Source of the DNA: Pseudomonas lijiangensis
Lineage (GTDB): Bacteria; Pseudomonadota; Gammaproteobacteria; Pseudomonadales; Pseudomonadaceae
Length of the DNA stretch: 64,000 nucleotides
Direction: 5' to 3'
Assembly: GCF_018968705.1 (NCBI RefSeq)
Contig: NZ_CP076668.1
Coordinates: 3,917,001-3,981,000 of the forward strand
Below, one piece after another: positions 1-7,859 of this stretch. How positions within the stretch are numbered: position 1 is the first letter of the stretch; the number at the start of each line of letters is the position of its first letter. The notes beneath the pieces were generated by a model. That model searched no databases. It saw nothing but the letters and a program-made list of their open reading frames with translations, and was not told the DNA's origin. The translations under genes were made by a program, and so were the position numbers.

Positions 1-830
1 CGCAGCGCATCGAGCATGAACTGGTTGGCCTGATGAAAGACGAACAGATCAATGTCAGGCACACCCACTTCTTCATCGAACAACGAGGCAAACAGCTGAG
101 GAACCCGCGTCATCGAGAACTCGAAAATGGCCGGGCCGTTCATGTAAAGGTTCGCATCGGTGCGGACATTGCCGCTGTCATCGCCATACGCTTGCGGCTG
201 CTGATTCTTCGCGAAAGGCCTGCGTGCACCACCAATCGGAACGATCAGGTTTTCGGCGCCAGCCCCGTCGCTGCCATAACGAAACCGCTCCAGAAACGGC
301 CCGTCCTGTTGAGCAGCAGTAAGCAAAGTGACGGCTGCCGCATCGCCAAACAGAGTCCGGACACTCTTGTCCTGCGGGTGAATGTAACGACTGTAGGTTT
401 CTGCCGTTACCAGCAATACATTCCTGCATTGCCCGGACTCGATCAGCCCCTTGGCAATTCCGAGCCCATAAATGTAACCGGAACATCCCTGATTGAAATC
501 GAAAGCAGCGCAGGTGGTAGGTAGTTGCAAGCGGTGCTGCAGAATACAGGCCGTGGCCGGCAATACGTAATCAGGGCTCTGGGTGCAATAAATCAAGGCA
601 TCGATATCGCCGCGCTGGATATCGGTGTTGTGAAAAAGCTTCTCGCATGCACGAAACGCCAGATCCGATGCTGTTTCGGACTCATCAACGATGTGGCGCT
701 GATTGATACCGGTCTTCTGGAAGATCTTGTCTACGTCCCATTCGGGAAAATCCCTGGCCAGCGCTTCATTATCCAGCGACCGGGCAGGCAACTCGTACTC
801 TATGTGTGCGATGCGAGCATAGGTACCCAT
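1..830 (-). CDS. 3-oxoacyl-ACP synthase III (FabH-like), 3' end outside window
   Basis: Read directly from the reverse strand: ATG at 830, open to base 1, so about 276 residues are visible and the C-terminus is missing. The nucleophile motif AFDFNQGCSGY (about residue 115) and the VFHQANQFML His motif near the visible end match beta-ketoacyl-ACP synthase III enzymes, which condense an acyl-CoA with malonyl-ACP. The Asn of the Cys-His-Asn triad would lie past the edge. It starts 5 nt after the acyltransferase stop, so it is the last visible gene of an operon with ACP, SDR and acyltransferase. That context argues against housekeeping FabH and for making a special short acyl chain, as in flagellin or lipopolysaccharide glycosylation islands. 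The specific role is inference. Confidence 0.9.
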   Translation of the reverse strand, partial: MGTYARIAHIEYELPARSLDNEALARDFPEWDVDKIFQKTGINQRHIVDESETASDLAFRACEKLFHNTDIQRGDIDALIYCTQSPDYVLPATACILQHRLQLPTTCAAFDFNQGCSGYIYGLGIAKGLIESGQCRNVLLVTAETYSRYIHPQDKSVRTLFGDAAAVTLLTAAQQDGPFLERFRYGSDGAGAENLIVPIGGARRPFAKNQQPQAYGDDSGNVRTDANLYMNGPAIFEFSMTRVPQLFASLFDEEVGVPDIDLFVFHQANQFMLDAL

Positions 831-835
831 GACAC

Positions 836-1471
836 TCACCCTGAAATACGTTTGGCAGGTATACCCAGGACTGTCTGCCCAGGGGACACCGAGCGGACAA
901 CGACACTGCCGGCCCCGATGACAGCCTTTTCCCCTACGTGAACGCCCGGGATCATGGTTGCCCCGGTACCGACAAATACCTCTTCATCCAGAGTAACGTT
1001 GCCATTGACATCACAATGCGGACTGAGTGTGACAAACCCGCCGATACGAGAATCATGCCCAACGGTGCAGGATAGATTTACCGTGACGAACGGCCCCACT
1101 TCAATATCAACCGTCAGTATCGAGAGAGGGCAAACAATCGAGCCTTCGCCGATGACCACATTTCTACCGACGATCGCTTTAGGGTGAACAAGTGTAAAAA
1201 ACCTGCCTCCCTTGTTCTTCAACTTCTCTACGACCAATCTTTTACCGGAAGGTATTCCTATTGCACAAACCAGATACTCGTCAGGACGAGGCTCATACGC
1301 CTCGATCGTAGAAAGAATGGGCGAATACCCTTTCTTGTCGCCAAGATCTTTTTTGAGATCATCGATGAAGCCTGCAATCACCCACCCTTCATGGCAGGCC
1401 ACCCAGTCTTCAAGCCACTGATGAACTTCCCGTCCAAACCCACCCGCGCCGACAATAATCAGTTTATTCAT
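836..1471 (-). CDS. PglD/NeuD-family sugar O/N-acyltransferase (left-handed beta-helix)
   Basis: About 211 residues. The N-terminus MNKLIIVGAGGFGREV is the Rossmann-like PglD_N nucleotide-sugar domain (residues 1-80). The C-terminal half carries hexapeptide repeats (VGRNVVIGEGSIV and following) and the catalytic His in the segment TVGHDSRIG. Family members move an acyl group from acyl-CoA to the amino group of a UDP- or dTDP-amino sugar, such as bacillosamine or sialic acid precursors. Start: ATG at 1477 overlaps the SDR stop as ATGA, but the Shine-Dalgarno GGCGGA touches that ATG; it is 6 nt from ATG 1471, which I prefer. With KASIII, SDR and ACP alongside, the donor may be an acyl-ACP or a hydroxyacyl group rather than acetyl-CoA (inference). 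Confidence 0.88.
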   Translation of the reverse strand: MNKLIIVGAGGFGREVHQWLEDWVACHEGWVIAGFIDDLKKDLGDKKGYSPILSTIEAYEPRPDEYLVCAIGIPSGKRLVVEKLKNKGGRFFTLVHPKAIVGRNVVIGEGSIVCPLSILTVDIEVGPFVTVNLSCTVGHDSRIGGFVTLSPHCDVNGNVTLDEEVFVGTGATMIPGVHVGEKAVIGAGSVVVRSVSPGQTVLGIPAKRISG

Positions 1472-1473
1472 AT

Positions 1474-2235
1474 TCATTCCGCCAGGTATCCGCCGTCTAC
1501 AACCAATGAAGTTCCCGTTACCCAACGGGCAGCAGGCGATAACAGATAATTGATCGCATAAGCTATATCCAGTGGATGACCAAAACCCAAGGCATGCTTC
1601 TGCTCGATAAGCTCCATTGAGTCTGTACCGACAAGATCTTCCAGCTTCTGCGTCATTTCAGTTCTCACCACACCGGGAGCCACTGAATTCACACGTATTC
1701 CCTCACGCGCCAGCTCCAGGGCTGCAGCGCGCACCATTGATTCAACCGCGCCTTTGGTTGCGCAATACCCCACCAGTGCAGGTTGTCCAGCCTGGGCCAT
1801 GACTGAAGACAAAAGTACGATGCTGGACGCCTGGGTACAGACACCTTTCTGCCGGAATGCCTTGATCAGGGAGAAACCGGATTTGACATTGATCGCAAAC
1901 AACTTGTCCCACTGCTCCAGCCCCTGGGCACGGATGGGAAGAGGCATTTGTACGCCGGCCGCATGAACCAGACCATGGAGAGGAGAGTACGTCTGAGTGA
2001 TTTTCTTCATCCAGCCCGAGATATCCTGTCCGTCCAGGAAATCGAAAGGCTCGATGATATGGTGTTCTCCCTGCATTTCAGCTTTCGTGGCTTCCAGTTG
2101 CTCTTCGTTCCTGGCCACCAGAACAATACGAGCCCCTTGCTGACTGAGCCAGATGGCAACTTGTCGTCCAATACCGGACGATGCCCCGGTTACCATGATG
2201 AACGTGTTGTTCAGTGAAAAAGGATTGGTTTCCAC
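1474..2235 (-). CDS. SDR-family oxidoreductase, FabG-like ketoreductase
   Basis: 253 residues, the usual size of a classical short-chain dehydrogenase. TGASSGIG at about residues 16-23 is the NAD(P)-binding motif; HAAG replaces the common NNAG; the catalytic Ser lies in LLSSVMAQAG, with YCATK giving Tyr and Lys; PGVVRTEM and VDGGYLAE at the C-terminus are also typical. FabG-like enzymes reduce 3-oxoacyl-ACP to 3-hydroxyacyl-ACP. Its place between an ACP gene (upstream) and the acyltransferase/ketosynthase genes (downstream) supports reduction of an ACP-bound ketoacyl chain. A sugar-modifying reductase is the alternative. The stop overlaps an ATG of the next gene, so translation is probably coupled. 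Confidence 0.9.
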   Translation of the reverse strand: METNPFSLNNTFIMVTGASSGIGRQVAIWLSQQGARIVLVARNEEQLEATKAEMQGEHHIIEPFDFLDGQDISGWMKKITQTYSPLHGLVHAAGVQMPLPIRAQGLEQWDKLFAINVKSGFSLIKAFRQKGVCTQASSIVLLSSVMAQAGQPALVGYCATKGAVESMVRAAALELAREGIRVNSVAPGVVRTEMTQKLEDLVGTDSMELIEQKHALGFGHPLDIAYAINYLLSPAARWVTGTSLVVDGGYLAE

Positions 2236-2438
2236 TTATCTTTCCTTATTTGAATACACAACCGGGCTGACTTGTGTATTCGACAGCCATACAACACAAC
2301 CACCCCATGAATAACCTGCGAAATATCGCCCGTCAGCTTCGGGGCTCATGCACAAGGCAAGCGGTACGATCAGGGGAAAAGTCCATATTCACGCCGCGCT
2401 CCAGGCTGAAGATGCCTTTGTTGCACGTCGAAAAAATC

Positions 2439-2645
2439 TTATCCGTTTACAAGATTGACGACGTCATCAACCGTGTGACAGTTGCTCAATCGGCTAGCCG
2501 CGAGTGTCTTGCCAAAATGTTCGTCGGCCAGGGCCATGAAAGTCACCACGGCAATCGAGTCCCAATCAAGAGCCTGCCCCATGCTCAGCGTGCCCTCGTC
2601 GGTCTCCATGGCTTCTTCCATCAACCTCAGAACCTTGTCTTCCAT
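2439..2645 (-). CDS. Acyl carrier protein
   Basis: 68 residues from the ATG at 2645 (MEDKVLRLMEEAM). A longer upstream start is open but adds a non-ACP-like leader. The motif LDWDSIAVVTF holds the serine that would receive 4'-phosphopantetheine. The protein is small and acidic, as expected for a carrier protein. It is not the housekeeping AcpP, whose motif is DSLDTVE. It heads the four-gene ACP-SDR-acyltransferase-ketosynthase set, although 203 nt separate it from the SDR. Likely role: carrying a short acyl chain that the neighbouring ketosynthase and reductase build before transfer to a sugar (inference from gene order). Confidence 0.85.
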   Translation of the reverse strand: MEDKVLRLMEEAMETDEGTLSMGQALDWDSIAVVTFMALADEHFGKTLAASRLSNCHTVDDVVNLVNG

Positions 2646-2750
2646 TGCCAGTACTCCACAAGCAAAAATCGGATGGGTGACGTGAAGATGGACTTCGCGC
2701 GCATTTAAAGGGGGCAAAGCAATAATCGAACCAAGCCCGTTTACGCGGAT

Positions 2751-2788
2751 TCAGAGCATGCGCCATGGGGGTATGGAGCATGCTCTGA
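2751..2788 (-). terminator. Strong inverted repeat after the histidine kinase gene
   Basis: TCAGAGCATGCGCCAT pairs with ATGGAGCATGCTCTGA across a 6-nt G-rich loop: a 16-bp stem with one mismatch. It sits between the kinase stop (2874) and the ACP gene, so on the minus strand it would follow the kinase mRNA. There is no U-run after it, so it may be a factor-dependent terminator, an RNA-stabilising hairpin or a protein-binding site. Confidence 0.5.
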
Positions 2789-2873
2789 AAGACCAGGAGG
2801 AGAGAAAGACAAAAAACCGGCGCAGGTAGCAGAACGGAAAAATTGAAAATCCGTATGAGGTGTCAAAAACTCA

Positions 2874-3566
2874 TCAAGGCAGATAAAGACTGAACTTGCC
2901 GCCGCCCAGCACACCGCCATTGGCAATCTCGATACGGCCCCGCACACCATTGCGTTCATGCAGGCGAGCGATATGCGCTGCGAAGTAAAGGCCAAGCCCG
3001 GTGCTGCCTGTGCTCTGGTTGATACCCTGAACATAATCGTCCTGATTCTCGATCATGTGCGCCGGATAGCCCGGGCCATCGTCATTAATGACGATCTTCA
3101 ACTGGCCATCCTCTTCGCTTGCGCTGATCACGATTTCCTCACGGGCAAATCGGATGGCGTTGACGATGATATTGGCCACCACCGAACCGATCAGTTCGCG
3201 GTCGAAGAAACCCAGCGGGCTCAAGGCATCCACGACATAGTTGGCAGTGATGCCACGACTGCCCAGCACTTCCTGGTGATGCGCCAGTTGTGCCTCGATG
3301 AAATCATCCAGCTCGTGATAATCGGGACGCAACGGAAGCTGATTGACGCCCAGCTTGTAGATCCCCAGCAACTGCACCAGCATGCCGTTGAGGTTGGCGA
3401 ATTCGTAATCGATGACGCCATGCTCGGGAGAACTGCGCTGCTCGCCGGGGAGCTGTGCCAGCCACTCGCTGTGAGCCTGGGTCAGGGTCGCCAGGGAGTT
3501 TTTCATGTCGTGGACGGTGGAAGCGATCACCATGGAGAAATCGAGTCCGTTCTCTTTGTCACTCAT
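2874..3566 (-). CDS. Cytoplasmic histidine kinase without a sensor domain
   Basis: 230 residues, no membrane segment. The segment VHDMKNSL gives the likely phospho-accepting His19. The HATPase_c domain follows: N-box around VANIIVNAIRFA, G1 box NDDGPGYP, G2 box STGLGLYFA. Nothing before the His could sense a signal, so input probably comes through a partner. Its start overlaps the stop of the receiver-TPR gene by 4 nt (ATGA), so the two are almost certainly translated together and work as a pair. The output is unknown, since neither protein has a DNA-binding domain. A link to surface glycosylation is only suggested by position. Confidence 0.9.
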   Translation of the reverse strand: MSDKENGLDFSMVIASTVHDMKNSLATLTQAHSEWLAQLPGEQRSSPEHGVIDYEFANLNGMLVQLLGIYKLGVNQLPLRPDYHELDDFIEAQLAHHQEVLGSRGITANYVVDALSPLGFFDRELIGSVVANIIVNAIRFAREEIVISASEEDGQLKIVINDDGPGYPAHMIENQDDYVQGINQSTGSTGLGLYFAAHIARLHERNGVRGRIEIANGGVLGGGKFSLYLP

Positions 3567-5164
3567 GCGCCAAACGCCCTTTCCTTGAGTTTCTGATAAC
3601 GGTCGTACCGTGGGTCGCTATCGGGCATCTTGCCAACCATTTTCAGGGTAGCACGACACTCTTCACGCCCTGCTTCGCCCAGGTTCTGTCCCGGATGCAG
3701 CAAGGACTGCGCCATGTTCAGCGCAATACTGATGTTCTTGGGCTGCAAGGCCAGGGCACGACGGAACATGTCCTGAGCTTCGGTGAGATTACCGGCCTTG
3801 TAGCTGCGCACGCCCTGGATATTGAGATCGATGGCCGCCTTGTTGGCACCCAGAATCGCAGGATCATCGGTAATGGCGGCGATGCTTTTCATGACAGCCG
3901 GGTCATCGCCGTAGATTTCCGCACAGTTCTTGAGCACACCTGCGCCAGCATCTTCCTGACCCAGTTGCTTGAGCTGGGTGGCCACCACCAGCGCCGCCTC
4001 CGCACTGAGAAACTGCCCCATATTGTCCAGACGCGACATGGCCTGCTCGGTCAGCTTGGCAGCCATTTCAGGGTCCGAATGCTGCAGGCTGGCCGCTTTC
4101 ATCAAGCGAGTACGCACTTGCAGACCTTCGTCTTCAACGTGCTCCTTGGCCACATCGCCCAAGGCGTTGTTGATCTCGACACGGGTACGTGCATCCAGTC
4201 CCTGGTCGCCACCCTTGCTGATCAGGGCATGGGCCAGACCGAGATTGGTTTCAGGGTCCTTGAAGCGAGAATGCTGGCCCTGGGAAACGGCCTGGCGATA
4301 AGCCTTTGAGGCACTCTCGAAATCTTCGTTGCCCAGCGCCAGCTTGCCCAGCAGCTTTTGCCGACGCACCGCCAGAGGCGAAAGGCGCACGGCGTTTTCC
4401 AGCACACTCTGGGCGCGTTTGGCATCGCCACGAGCCACCAGCACTTCGGCAAGGCCGTCAAACAGCGCGGGCATGGTGGGGAAAGCCTTGATGGCCTGCT
4501 CGAAAACCGCTTGCGCCTCGGTCACCTTGCCACGCTTGAGCAACAGATTGCCCAACGCGCCGTACGCCCAGGGCGTAGCCCGGTCGGCCAGGATGGTCTT
4601 GAGGAAGCTTTCCAGAGGTTCATTCTGGTTAAGGTCACGCAGGGCGTCGGCCTTGTAGCGCAGGCACAGGGGCGCAAAGCGCGGGTCCTGTTGAATCAGG
4701 GTATTGCAGGCCGCCAGGACTTCGGCAGGCTTGCGACGGTCGAGCGCCTGAAGGATAGGCTTGAGCAGGGTCTTGCGCTGCACCAGCTTTTCAAGGCGCT
4801 GGGCAAGGCCTGCACGGTTGAAAGGTTTGGTCAGGTAGCCATCGGGCTCCCATTCAAGAGCGCTCATGACCATGGCCTGGCTGTTTTCGGCAGTCACCAT
4901 GATAAAGACGCTTTCATAGCTCAACAGCCTTTCGACCATCAGGTCTTCGAGCACCTGCTGACCGTTCTTGCGGCCATCACCCAGGTTGAAATCATGCAAG
5001 ACGAAGTCATAGCGCTTTTGCGAGCACATGCGCAGAGCCTGCTCACCGGTGTCGGCAGTATCCACTTCCTTGACGCCCAGCTCACGCAGCATCGATCTTA
5101 CCGAACTCCGAAAATCGGAAAAATCGTCGACGATAAGAAAGTTCTTTTGGTTGTACGCCAGCAT
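3563..5164 (-). CDS. Response regulator: receiver domain fused to TPR repeats
   Basis: 533 residues. Residues 1-120 form a complete receiver domain: acidic pair D13/D14, phosphoacceptor D58 (VLHDFNLGDG), Thr91 and Lys113 (YLTKPFN). The rest is helical, with tetratricopeptide repeats from about residue 140, for example WAYGALGNLLLKRGKVTEA and the C-terminal GNLTEAQDMFRRALAL. TPRs bind proteins, so the output is probably a phosphorylation-dependent protein interaction rather than transcription. It overlaps the downstream kinase gene by 4 nt. A highly structured 5' region at 5319-5379 lies in its probable leader. I know similar receiver-TPR proteins in pseudomonads but not a settled function. 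Confidence 0.92.
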   Translation of the reverse strand: MLAYNQKNFLIVDDFSDFRSSVRSMLRELGVKEVDTADTGEQALRMCSQKRYDFVLHDFNLGDGRKNGQQVLEDLMVERLLSYESVFIMVTAENSQAMVMSALEWEPDGYLTKPFNRAGLAQRLEKLVQRKTLLKPILQALDRRKPAEVLAACNTLIQQDPRFAPLCLRYKADALRDLNQNEPLESFLKTILADRATPWAYGALGNLLLKRGKVTEAQAVFEQAIKAFPTMPALFDGLAEVLVARGDAKRAQSVLENAVRLSPLAVRRQKLLGKLALGNEDFESASKAYRQAVSQGQHSRFKDPETNLGLAHALISKGGDQGLDARTRVEINNALGDVAKEHVEDEGLQVRTRLMKAASLQHSDPEMAAKLTEQAMSRLDNMGQFLSAEAALVVATQLKQLGQEDAGAGVLKNCAEIYGDDPAVMKSIAAITDDPAILGANKAAIDLNIQGVRSYKAGNLTEAQDMFRRALALQPKNISIALNMAQSLLHPGQNLGEAGREECRATLKMVGKMPDSDPRYDRYQKLKERAFGA

Positions 5165-5318
5165 CCAGATTCCTGTCTTGCAGAGGGTGAAAATGTGCTT
5201 CCAATAACCTGAAAACGCTTTAAATCAGGCTTGGCAACCAACTTTCAGGTCGCACATGATAACTAATGGCTAGTTGCCATTAAACAATTTTCCACTTGCG
5301 GGATTCTTTCCGCTATCT

Positions 5319-5379
5319 GCCAGAAACTGGCAAGACTATTCAGTTTCTCGACCGAAGGTTGAAAAACTGAATAGTCTTG
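5319..5379 (-). other. Overlapping hairpins in the leader of the receiver-TPR/kinase operon
   Basis: A 22-bp imperfect stem spans 5331-5379 (CAAGACTATTCAGTTT paired with its complement, loop CGAAG). Directly beside it is a short palindrome GCCAGAAACTGGC (5319-5331). AGAAACTG at 5322-5329 is also complementary to CAGTTTCT at 5341-5348, which is part of the long stem, so two folds exclude each other. No U-run follows on either strand. It may terminate the upstream SH3 gene or regulate the operon starting at 5164. Confidence 0.5.
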
Positions 5380-5390
5380 GGCGAACGTAC

Positions 5391-5406
5391 GCGAATTCAT
5401 TCGCGA
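5391..5406. repeat. Lone half of a GCGAATTCATTCGC repeat
   Basis: GCGAATTCATTCGCGA is the core of the second REP family of this window, which occurs as a full pair at 53829-53916. Only one unit is present here and the flanks are degenerate. Confidence 0.45.
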
Positions 5407-5443
5407 TGAGGTGATTGGAGCGGGACAGCGCAGCAGCTAATCG

Positions 5444-6115
5444 TCAGACCCAACCGTCGTTGCGCTTGCGGCTGCGGGTCAGGGAAGGAAGGATCAGGCC
5501 AACCAGCAGGCCGATACCGGCAATGCTGCCGCCATAGACCATGTAACGCATCATGACCTGCTTGTTTTCGTCACCCAGTCGGGCCTGGGTGTTGCGCAGT
5601 TCGGACTGGGTGTCGGTCAGCTCGGTATTGAGCGCCAGGGTACGGGCTTCCAGTTCGTCAATCAGCTTCTTGCGTGCATCCAGGGTTTCCTGCATGCCCT
5701 GAACCCGGGTCTTCCAGGTGTTGTCGATATTGGCCAGTTGCCCGGTCAGTTCGTCTACCTTCTCGGTCAGCTGCGGGACCCTTTCGGCTGGGCCGGCAAC
5801 ATCCTGCAGGTCGCTGCTGAGAATCCAGACGGTGCTGCCACCCTCGCCCCTGACCTGGCTGTAGTTGCCTTGGGTCGAAAGCAGATCGACCTTCTGCCCG
5901 GACTTCAGGGTGCCGACAATGCGGTGTCCATCGGTTGGACCGCTGCGCACGTAAGTGCTGAGGTTGTCGCTGACCCAGCGATCGTTTTCCGCCGCGTGGG
6001 CATGAGGCGTCAAAACTGTCAGCAGCGTGCCGAAAAGACCGGCACCCAGAGCGCGACGGGAAGCATTGAAGAGGACAGGTGCACGAGATACGAGTGCGGA
6101 AAAATGACGAGACAT
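5444..6115 (-). CDS. TIGR04211-type SH3 domain protein, membrane anchored
   Basis: 223 residues from the ATG at 6115. The N-terminus has a hydrophobic stretch ending in HAHA, a likely signal peptide. A bacterial SH3 domain follows (about residues 32-95: WVSDNLSTYVRSGPTDGHRIVG to ILSSDLQ), then a long coiled coil (about 105-185, many Leu/Glu/Lys heptads), then one transmembrane helix (GGSIAGIGLLVGLILPSL) and a short basic tail. This is the layout of the YgiM/TIGR04211 family of periplasmic SH3 proteins anchored by a C-terminal helix. The function is not established. No clear Shine-Dalgarno precedes the chosen start. The gene stands alone, divergent from ppnN. Confidence 0.85.
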   Translation of the reverse strand: MSRHFSALVSRAPVLFNASRRALGAGLFGTLLTVLTPHAHAAENDRWVSDNLSTYVRSGPTDGHRIVGTLKSGQKVDLLSTQGNYSQVRGEGGSTVWILSSDLQDVAGPAERVPQLTEKVDELTGQLANIDNTWKTRVQGMQETLDARKKLIDELEARTLALNTELTDTQSELRNTQARLGDENKQVMMRYMVYGGSIAGIGLLVGLILPSLTRSRKRNDGWV

Positions 6116-6449
6116 GGCAATGATTATCTTTGTCTGAAATAAGAAATTAAGACCCTGAGGCTCCTGACCTTGTGGTCCGTCGAGTGAGTCCATCAGCTAA
6201 CAGACCCTCCGAACGGGGTCAGGTTCACTATCGACCCCTCAAGCGTCAAAATTCAGCCATATGGCAAAAGGCCCGTTATTGCCTGATTTCAAACGGTTTC
6301 AGCCGTGCGACTATGCTCAAGACAGTGACTGTGATGCACAGCGTTTGCTTTCCCGTCCATGTGCCGTAGACAATGCGGGCAGGCGTGAACGTCATCGATG
6401 CTCACCATCCTGATGCAACTGCGGATGCATCGCTCTAATGGAAAATAGA
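6116..6449. other. 334-bp divergent intergenic region
   Basis: Lies between the SH3 gene (minus) and ppnN (plus) and must hold both promoters. I see no strong sigma-70 pair, repeat, RNA gene or convincing small ORF in it. A weak TTGCTT-16-TAGACA lies just before ppnN. Confidence 0.4.
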
Positions 6450-7823
6450 ATGATCCCAAGACAAGTGATTAACGCCTCGGTCAGCCCCAAAGGCAGCCTC
6501 GAAACCCTCTCCCAACGTGAAGTGCAGCAACTCAGCGCGGCAGGTTCAGGCAGTACCTACACACTTTTTCGCCAGTGCGCCCTGGCCATTCTCAATACCG
6601 GCGCCCATGTCGATAACGCCAAGACCATTCTTGAAGCCTACGAGAACTTCGAGGTTCGCATTCATCAGCAGGACCGCGGAGTTCGCCTGGAACTGCTCAA
6701 TGCGCCAGCGGACGCCTTCGTAGATGGCGAAATGATCGCCAGCACTCGCGAAATGCTGTTCAGCGCCCTGCGCGACATCGTTTACACAGAGAGCGAGCTG
6801 GACAGCCAGCGCATCGACCTGAGCACTTCCCATGGCATCACCGACTACGTCTTCCACCTGCTGCGCAACGCCCGCACCCTGCGCGCCGGCGTAGAGCCGA
6901 AGATGGTGGTGTGCTGGGGTGGTCACTCGATCAACACCGAAGAATACAAATACACCAAGAAAGTCGGTCACGAACTGGGCCTGCGCAGCCTGGACATCTG
7001 CACCGGCTGCGGCCCGGGCGTGATGAAAGGCCCGATGAAAGGCGCCACCATCGCCCACGCCAAACAGCGTATCAATGGCGGCCGCTACCTGGGTCTGACC
7101 GAGCCCGGCATCATCGCTGCCGAAGCGCCGAACCCCATCGTCAACGAACTGGTGATCCTGCCGGACATCGAAAAACGTCTGGAAGCCTTCGTGCGTGTCG
7201 GCCACGGCATCATCATCTTCCCGGGCGGCGCTGGCACGGCTGAAGAGTTCCTGTATCTGCTGGGCATCCTGATGCATCCGGACAACAGGGATGTACCGTT
7301 CCCGGTGATCCTGACCGGTCCGAAAAACACCGAGCCTTACCTGCAACAACTGCATGCTTTCGTCGGCGCCACCCTGGGTGAAGCCGCTCAGAAGCACTAC
7401 CAGATCATCGTCGATGATCCGGCAGAAGTTGCCCGGGTGATGACCCGCAGCCTGAAGGAAGTCAAACAGTTCCGCCGCGAGCGCAACGATGCCTTCCACT
7501 TCAACTGGCTGCTCAAGATCGAAGAAAGCTTCCAGCACCCTTTCGATCCGACCCACGAAAACATGGCGAAACTGCAACTGAACCATGAGATTCCACCTCA
7601 TGAACTGGCTGCCAATCTGCGTCGTGCGTTCTCCGGTATCGTGGCGGGCAACGTGAAGGACAAGGGTATTCGCCTGATCGAGGAACATGGTCCTTATCAG
7701 ATCCATGGCGACCCGGCGATCATGAAGCCGCTGGACAAGCTGTTGCAGGCATTCGTCGAACAGCATCGTATGAAACTGCCCGGTGGCGCAGCCTATGTGC
7801 CGTGCTATCAGGTGGTGACGTAA
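6450..7823 (+). CDS. ppnN: Nucleotide 5'-monophosphate nucleosidase PpnN
   Basis: 457 residues from ATG 6450 (MIPRQVINASVSPKGSLETLS), close to the 454 residues of E. coli PpnN (YgdH). A GGA lies 7 nt before this ATG; the in-frame ATG at 6438 has no ribosome site. The LOG-type Rossmann core includes GGHSINTEEYKYTKKVG, TGCGPGVMKGPMKGA and the signature PGGAGTAEEF. The long N- and C-terminal extensions typical of PpnN are present. The enzyme cleaves purine and pyrimidine NMPs to base plus ribose 5-phosphate, and in E. coli it is stimulated by (p)ppGpp. It stands alone and ends in a strong terminator. Confidence 0.95.
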   Translation: MIPRQVINASVSPKGSLETLSQREVQQLSAAGSGSTYTLFRQCALAILNTGAHVDNAKTILEAYENFEVRIHQQDRGVRLELLNAPADAFVDGEMIASTREMLFSALRDIVYTESELDSQRIDLSTSHGITDYVFHLLRNARTLRAGVEPKMVVCWGGHSINTEEYKYTKKVGHELGLRSLDICTGCGPGVMKGPMKGATIAHAKQRINGGRYLGLTEPGIIAAEAPNPIVNELVILPDIEKRLEAFVRVGHGIIIFPGGAGTAEEFLYLLGILMHPDNRDVPFPVILTGPKNTEPYLQQLHAFVGATLGEAAQKHYQIIVDDPAEVARVMTRSLKEVKQFRRERNDAFHFNWLLKIEESFQHPFDPTHENMAKLQLNHEIPPHELAANLRRAFSGIVAGNVKDKGIRLIEEHGPYQIHGDPAIMKPLDKLLQAFVEQHRMKLPGGAAYVPCYQVVT

Positions 7824-7829
7824 GACCGA

Positions 7830-7858
7830 CGGGGCGCCTGCAAAGCGCCCCGTTTTTT
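7830..7858 (+). terminator. Intrinsic terminator of ppnN
   Basis: CGGGGCGC, a 7-nt loop, GCGCCCCG, then a run of seven Ts. It begins 7 nt after the ppnN stop and ends right at the stop codon of the convergent AraC-type gene. Confidence 0.9.
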
Positions 7859-7859
7859 A

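Noticed and set aside
1..941. Plus-strand ORFs 33-524 and 525-941
   Set aside because: Shadows of the edge-truncated ketosynthase, whose Cys and His motifs read cleanly on the minus strand.
6546..7766. 406-codon minus-strand ORF
   Set aside because: Antisense to ppnN; no recognisable domain.
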